A DNA stretch of 19,080 nt from Bacillota bacterium (GTDB lineage Bacteria; Bacillota; Clostridia; Oscillospirales; Oscillospiraceae). The position numbers and the translations under genes are program-made. Under the pieces are notes generated by a model. That model was not told the DNA's origin. It made no database searches and was given only the letters and a program-made list of their open reading frames with translations. The DNA lies in NCBI GenBank assembly GCA_029268085.1, contig JAJUHD010000025.1, positions 1 through 19,080 on the forward strand. The letters are read 5' to 3'. Positions 15,837-19,080 of this stretch are shown one piece after another (the first letter of the stretch is position 1; every line of letters starts with the position of its first letter).

Positions 15837-16049
15837 ATGCACAAAGGTACAGTCAAATGGTTCAATTCACAGAAGGGTTTCGGCTTTATTTCCAACGCTG
15901 AAGGCGGCGACGATGTTTTCGTACACTTCTCCGCTATCGCGGGCGAAGGGTTTAAGTCGTTGAACGAAGGTCAGGCAGTCACATATGATGTCGAGCCCGA
16001 CCCTAAGGCAAGCGGAAAGTTCCGCGCCGTAAACGTAATTCCCCAGTAA
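15837..16049 (+). CDS. Cold-shock protein (CspA/CspB family)
   Basis: A 70-residue single cold-shock domain that binds single-stranded RNA and DNA and acts as an RNA chaperone. It contains KGTVKWFNSQKGFGFI with RNP1 (KGFGFI) and RNP2 (VFVHF) and ends in VNVIPQ, the full family pattern at normal length. The ATG has GGAGGT 6 nt upstream. The same frame is open upstream to 15660, but that part is AT-rich leader sequence without CSD homology. The gene is monocistronic: its own promoter, a long leader and a strong terminator. The sequence does not say which Csp paralogue it is. Confidence 0.95.
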   Translation: MHKGTVKWFNSQKGFGFISNAEGGDDVFVHFSAIAGEGFKSLNEGQAVTYDVEPDPKASGKFRAVNVIPQ

Positions 16050-16067
16050 GCGTTTTGCACCAAAATG

Positions 16068-16101
16068 AAATCCCGCCATCATGCCGATGGCGGGATTTTT
16101 T
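16068..16101 (+). terminator. Intrinsic terminator of the cold-shock gene, shared with convergent trxB
   Basis: AAATCCCGCCATC and GATGGCGGGATTT form a perfect 13-bp stem around ATGCC, followed by T-rich sequence (16096-16101). It lies 18 nt after the csp stop and 18 nt from the trxB stop on the other strand. Read from the minus strand the stem is the same but the T-run is weaker (TTTCATTTT), so it may serve both genes. Confidence 0.88.
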
Positions 16102-16119
16102 ATCTTCGCTCGAAGTTAT

Positions 16120-17040
16120 TCACCTGAAGTTTCTATTTATGTATTCGCACGCCGCGAGGGCCGCGGTTGCTCCGTCGCCTGCCGCCGTGGTCAGCTGGCG
16201 GACCCTTTTCCTGCGGCAGTCGCCGGCCGTATATATGCCGGGGCGGCCCGTTTCGCAGTCCTCGCCCGAATCGATGTATCCAGCCTTGTCCAACGGCACG
16301 AGTTCCGAGAACGCTCCGTTTTCGGGGATAAGGCCGATTGCAACGAAAAGCCCGTCGCAGGGGAGCTCAAATGACTCGCCGGTAGCCTTTTTGCGAAGCC
16401 TCAGACCCTCCAGAGCGCCGTTTTCAGTTGATATCTCTTCAATCACCGTGCCAGTGAATGCGCGGACGTTCGGCCTTGCAAGCAGCGCCTTTGCGAGCGT
16501 TTCTTCGCCGGTAAAACAATCGAGATCCTGCACCATGACGACCTCTTTACAGACGTCGGCGAGAAGGGTCGCTTCCTGAAGCGCGGAATTGCCGCCTCCG
16601 GCAACGGCGACGGTCTGGCCCCTGTAATATTCCCCGTCGCAGAGGGCACAGAAGCTGATGCCGTTTCCGACCAGCTCGTTTTCGCCCGCGAGCCCCAACA
16701 TACGGTGCTTGACACCCGTTGCGATTATGACGGCTCTGGCCTCATATTCCGTTCCACTTTCGGTGAGGACGCGCTTAATATCTCCCTCATCGTTTATTCC
16801 GGTTACAGTCTCTACCTCGACCTCAGCACCCTGTTCGATGATCTGCCCGAGCAGGCTGTCTGCGAATTCGTTTCCGCTCATGCAAAGAGTCCCGGGATAG
16901 TTTTCAACGCGCGGCGAATAGGTGATCTGTCCGCCGAAGCCGCCCTTTTCGAGGACAAGAGCGCTTTTTCCGTTCCGTACCGCGTAAAGCGCGGCGGTCA
17001 TGCCTGCGGGACCGCCGCCGATTATAATCACATCGTGCAT
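16120..17040 (-). CDS. trxB: Thioredoxin reductase-like FAD flavoprotein with atypical NAD(P)H site
   Basis: A 306-residue flavoprotein of the low-molecular-weight thioredoxin reductase fold, which passes electrons through FAD and a redox disulfide to a thioredoxin-like partner. The FAD sites are IIGGGPAGMTAALYA (residues 6-20), GGQITYSPRVENYPG, and the C-terminal TAGDCRRKRVRQLTTAAGDG. The redox centre is Cys131-Ala-Leu-Cys134 (SFCALCDGEYYRGQ). The second Rossmann loop reads AGGGNSALQEA. Where NADPH-dependent enzymes have HRRxxFRA, this one has VQDLDCFTGEETL (170-182). The donor is therefore uncertain: NADH, ferredoxin or another source. The ATG at 17040 has AAAGGA 12 nt upstream. An in-frame start at 17154 is rejected. 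It lies directly downstream of nrdD, which carries a fused redoxin, its likely partner. Confidence 0.85.
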   Translation of the reverse strand: MHDVIIIGGGPAGMTAALYAVRNGKSALVLEKGGFGGQITYSPRVENYPGTLCMSGNEFADSLLGQIIEQGAEVEVETVTGINDEGDIKRVLTESGTEYEARAVIIATGVKHRMLGLAGENELVGNGISFCALCDGEYYRGQTVAVAGGGNSALQEATLLADVCKEVVMVQDLDCFTGEETLAKALLARPNVRAFTGTVIEEISTENGALEGLRLRKKATGESFELPCDGLFVAIGLIPENGAFSELVPLDKAGYIDSGEDCETGRPGIYTAGDCRRKRVRQLTTAAGDGATAALAACEYINRNFR

Positions 17041-17094
17041 ATTGATGACCAATCCTTTCGTTGTGCTGGAAACGCAAAACAACCGGAAGGAATG

Positions 17095-17124
17095 GTTATC
17101 TTGCGTATCATTTGTTGCTGCCAA
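17095..17124 (-). promoter_or_regulatory. Possible trxB promoter
   Basis: On the minus strand TTGGCA (17119-17124) and GATAAC (17095-17100) are spaced by 18 nt, downstream of the nrdD terminator. The match is modest (-35 five of six, -10 four of six). The TTGGCA is also the right arm of a small hairpin TGCCGA-TAAA-TTGGCA. Confidence 0.3.
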
Positions 17125-17172
17125 TTTATCGGCAAGCATATGGCGCTTATTCAAAACTTTTCTCTTTATTGC

Positions 17173-17200
17173 AAAAAAGGGCCGGGCGGCAGCCCGACCC
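17173..17200 (-). terminator. Intrinsic terminator of nrdD
   Basis: On the minus strand GGGTCGGGC pairs with GCCCGGCCC (9 bp, one G-U) around TGCC, followed by six T. It stands about 28 nt after the nrdD stop. It separates nrdD from trxB, so read-through is limited and trxB probably has its own promoter. Confidence 0.88.
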
Positions 17201-17228
17201 TTGCGAAAGACTTACTTTTCAGTACGAA

Positions 17229-19080
17229 TTATCCTACTTTTTCGGATTCGAGGAATTTCTTAATTTCCGGTACGCCGTAGAATTTTTCTGTGTTCACACC
17301 GTCAGTGACGACGAGCGTGGGCGAACCCTTGACTCCATACTGCTTGGCAAGCTCAATATTGTTGTCTGCAATTACCTTCTCATAGGCAAAGCCGGCTTTA
17401 CTCAGGATTGATTCTGCTACGCGGCAGTTAGGGCAGGTTGCACGGGAAAACAGAATGCTCCTCGCGTTTGCGGCAATGACCGGCGAACTCTCTCCGACCG
17501 GACAATCGCAATGCTCAAGGGCAGGACTTGTACGAAGCTTGGAATGTTCTACATTATAGAGCTTGCGGTCCCTGAATTCCTTTGCCTTACCTTCGTTCCA
17601 GTTTTGGACAGGGCGATAATAGCCGGTTATGCGGCTGTAGACCTCGGTCTTTTCTCCGCAATCAGGGCAAGTATAGACCTCGCCCGTGATATAGCCGTGA
17701 TTTTTGCATATGGAATAAGTGGGTGAGATCGTGTAGTAGGGGAGACGGTAGTTCTCGGCAATCTTGCGGACAAGGTTCGCTGCGGCTTGCCAGCCGGGCA
17801 GCTTTTCGCCAAGGAAGGCATGGAACACCGTTCCGCTGGTATAAAGGGTTTGCAGCTCGTCCTGTATTGAAAGAGCTTCAAAAACATCTTCTGTATAACC
17901 TACGGGAAGATGGGAGCTGTTTGTGTAATAAGGAGTACCGCCATCTTCGGATGCGGTTATGATTTCGGGATAACGCTGCTTATCGTGCTTTGCGAGACGG
18001 TAGGTCGTAGACTCGGCGGGAGTCGCTTCCAGATTGAAGAGAGCGCCGTACTGCTCCTGATAGTCGCTGAGCTTCTCACGCATATGATTGAGAACGTCCT
18101 TGGCAAACTGCTGAGCCTCGGGATGCGTGAGATCCTTGCGAATCCACTTTGCGTTGAGCGCGGCCTCATTCATGCCGATGAGACCGATTGTGGAAAAGTG
18201 ATTGTCGAAGGTGCCGAGATAACGCTTGGTATAAGGATAGAGTCCCTCATCGAGCAGGCGGGTGATGATCGTTCGCTTCGTATCGAGAGAGCGCGCCGCT
18301 ACATCCATCATGTGGTCGAGACGCTTATAGAAAGCCGCCTCATCTGCCGCAAGATAAGCTATGCGGGGAAGGTTTATAGTTACGACGCCGATCGAGCCTG
18401 TGCTCTCGCCGCTGCCAAAGAACCCGCCTGACTTTTTGCGCAGTTCGCGGAGGTCAAGACGCAGGCGGCAGCACATCGAACGTACGTCGCTCGGCTCCAT
18501 ATCGCTGTTGATGTAGTTCGAGAAATAAGGTGTGCCGTATTTCGCGGTCATCTCAAACAGGAGCTTATTGTTTTCGGTTTCGCTCCAGTCGAAGTCTCTC
18601 GTGATGGAATATGTCGGAATGGGGTACTGGAAGCCGCGCCCGTTGGCGTCGCCCTCGATCATGATCTCGATGAACGCCTTGTTGACCATGTCCATCTCTT
18701 TTTTGCAGTCCTTGTAGCAGAAATCCATTTCCTTTCCGCCGACGATGCAGGGCAGCTCCGCGAGATCCGCGGGGACGGTCCAGTCCAGCGTAATGTTGCT
18801 GAACGGAGCCTGTGTGCCCCAACGGGAGGGAGTGTTGACGCCATAGACAAAGGACTGGATACACTGCTTGACTTCCTTGTAGCTCAAATTGTCGATCTTT
18901 ACAAAGGGAGCAAGGTAGGTGTCGAATGAGGAGAAGGCTTGCGCACCCGCCCATTCGTTCTGCATGATGCCGAGAAAGTTGACCATTTGGTTGCAGAGCG
19001 TGGAAAGATGGCTTGCCGGAGAGGATGTGATTTTTCCAGGAATACCGCCAAGTCCTTCCTTAATGAGCTGACGGAGAGAC
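17229..19080 (-). CDS. nrdD: Anaerobic (class III) ribonucleoside-triphosphate reductase NrdD with fused C-terminal redoxin domain (N-terminus outside window)
   Basis: NrdD reduces ribonucleoside triphosphates to deoxyribonucleotides without oxygen, using a glycyl radical installed by NrdG. The frame is open to the right edge, so the N-terminal part, where an ATP-cone would lie, is missing; 616 residues are visible. Motifs in order: HLSTLCNQMVNFLGIMQNEW with an active-site Cys (18993-18995), MCCRLRLDLREL in the thiyl-radical finger-loop region, GSIGVVTINLPRIAYL, a CxxH...CPDCG zinc-type site, and SRITGYYRPVQNWNEGK with the radical Gly at 17622-17624. A linker with HCDCP follows, then a 77-residue glutaredoxin/NrdH-like domain (17232-17462) with RATCPNC and the cis-Pro loop KGSPTLVV. 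It may recycle the active-site disulfide. NrdG is not between nrdD and trxB; it may lie beyond the edge. Confidence 0.94.
   Translation of the reverse strand, partial: SLRQLIKEGLGGIPGKITSSPASHLSTLCNQMVNFLGIMQNEWAGAQAFSSFDTYLAPFVKIDNLSYKEVKQCIQSFVYGVNTPSRWGTQAPFSNITLDWTVPADLAELPCIVGGKEMDFCYKDCKKEMDMVNKAFIEIMIEGDANGRGFQYPIPTYSITRDFDWSETENNKLLFEMTAKYGTPYFSNYINSDMEPSDVRSMCCRLRLDLRELRKKSGGFFGSGESTGSIGVVTINLPRIAYLAADEAAFYKRLDHMMDVAARSLDTKRTIITRLLDEGLYPYTKRYLGTFDNHFSTIGLIGMNEAALNAKWIRKDLTHPEAQQFAKDVLNHMREKLSDYQEQYGALFNLEATPAESTTYRLAKHDKQRYPEIITASEDGGTPYYTNSSHLPVGYTEDVFEALSIQDELQTLYTSGTVFHAFLGEKLPGWQAAANLVRKIAENYRLPYYTISPTYSICKNHGYITGEVYTCPDCGEKTEVYSRITGYYRPVQNWNEGKAKEFRDRKLYNVEHSKLRTSPALEHCDCPVGESSPVIAANARSILFSRATCPNCRVAESILSKAGFAYEKVIADNNIELAKQYGVKGSPTLVVTDGVNTEKFYGVPEIKKFLESEKVG

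Noticed and set aside
16705..17280. Plus-strand frame of 191 codons across trxB and the nrdD-trxB gap
   Set aside because: Antisense to the TrxB FAD-binding region and running through the nrdD terminator. No motif.

Overview
The window is about 19 kb of chromosomal housekeeping DNA from an anaerobic, Gram-positive-type bacterium, most likely a member of Clostridia. The support is the Firmicutes gene order (topA-trmFO, plsX-acpP-rnc-smc-ftsY, yhbY-nadD-yqeK-rsfS), the LeuRS sequence type, good Shine-Dalgarno sites, a LytR-CpsA-Psr protein and an oxygen-sensitive class III ribonucleotide reductase. Base composition looks close to balanced, with AT-rich intergenic leaders. Genus cannot be fixed from the sequence alone. 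I see no tRNA, rRNA, CRISPR array, IS element or prophage gene.

Layout, plus strand: the 3' end of topA (1-259), then trmFO from a TTG start and plsX, overlapping by 4 nt. A strong sigma-A-type promoter just after plsX drives acpP, rnc and an Elp3-like radical SAM gene. A second promoter (TTGCAA-17-TATAAT) drives smc, ftsY, rdgB, yhbY, a nadD-yqeK fusion, an LCP-family gene and rsfS, closely packed and partly overlapping. leuS follows a small hairpin and ends at another. A cold-shock protein gene then stands alone behind a near-consensus promoter and a structured leader of about 240 nt. Together these genes serve tRNA modification and charging, phospholipid and fatty acid synthesis, RNA processing, chromosome segregation, protein targeting, nucleotide-pool cleaning, NAD synthesis, ribosome silencing and wall-polymer attachment.

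Layout, minus strand: trxB converges on the cold-shock gene, with a hairpin terminator between them. Upstream of trxB, in the same direction, is nrdD, whose N-terminal part runs off the right edge.

The most interesting region is nrdD-trxB (16120-19080). The NrdD protein carries a C-terminal glutaredoxin/NrdH-like domain (CPNC active site, cis-Pro loop) after its glycyl radical loop, with a CxC-containing linker. The neighbouring thioredoxin-reductase-like flavoprotein keeps its FAD site and CxxC but lacks the usual HRRxxFRA NADPH signature. I infer a dedicated electron relay (flavoprotein to fused redoxin to NrdD active site) whose electron donor may not be NADPH. A second notable region is the cold-shock leader, where one segment can pair with either of two partners, as in a conformational switch.
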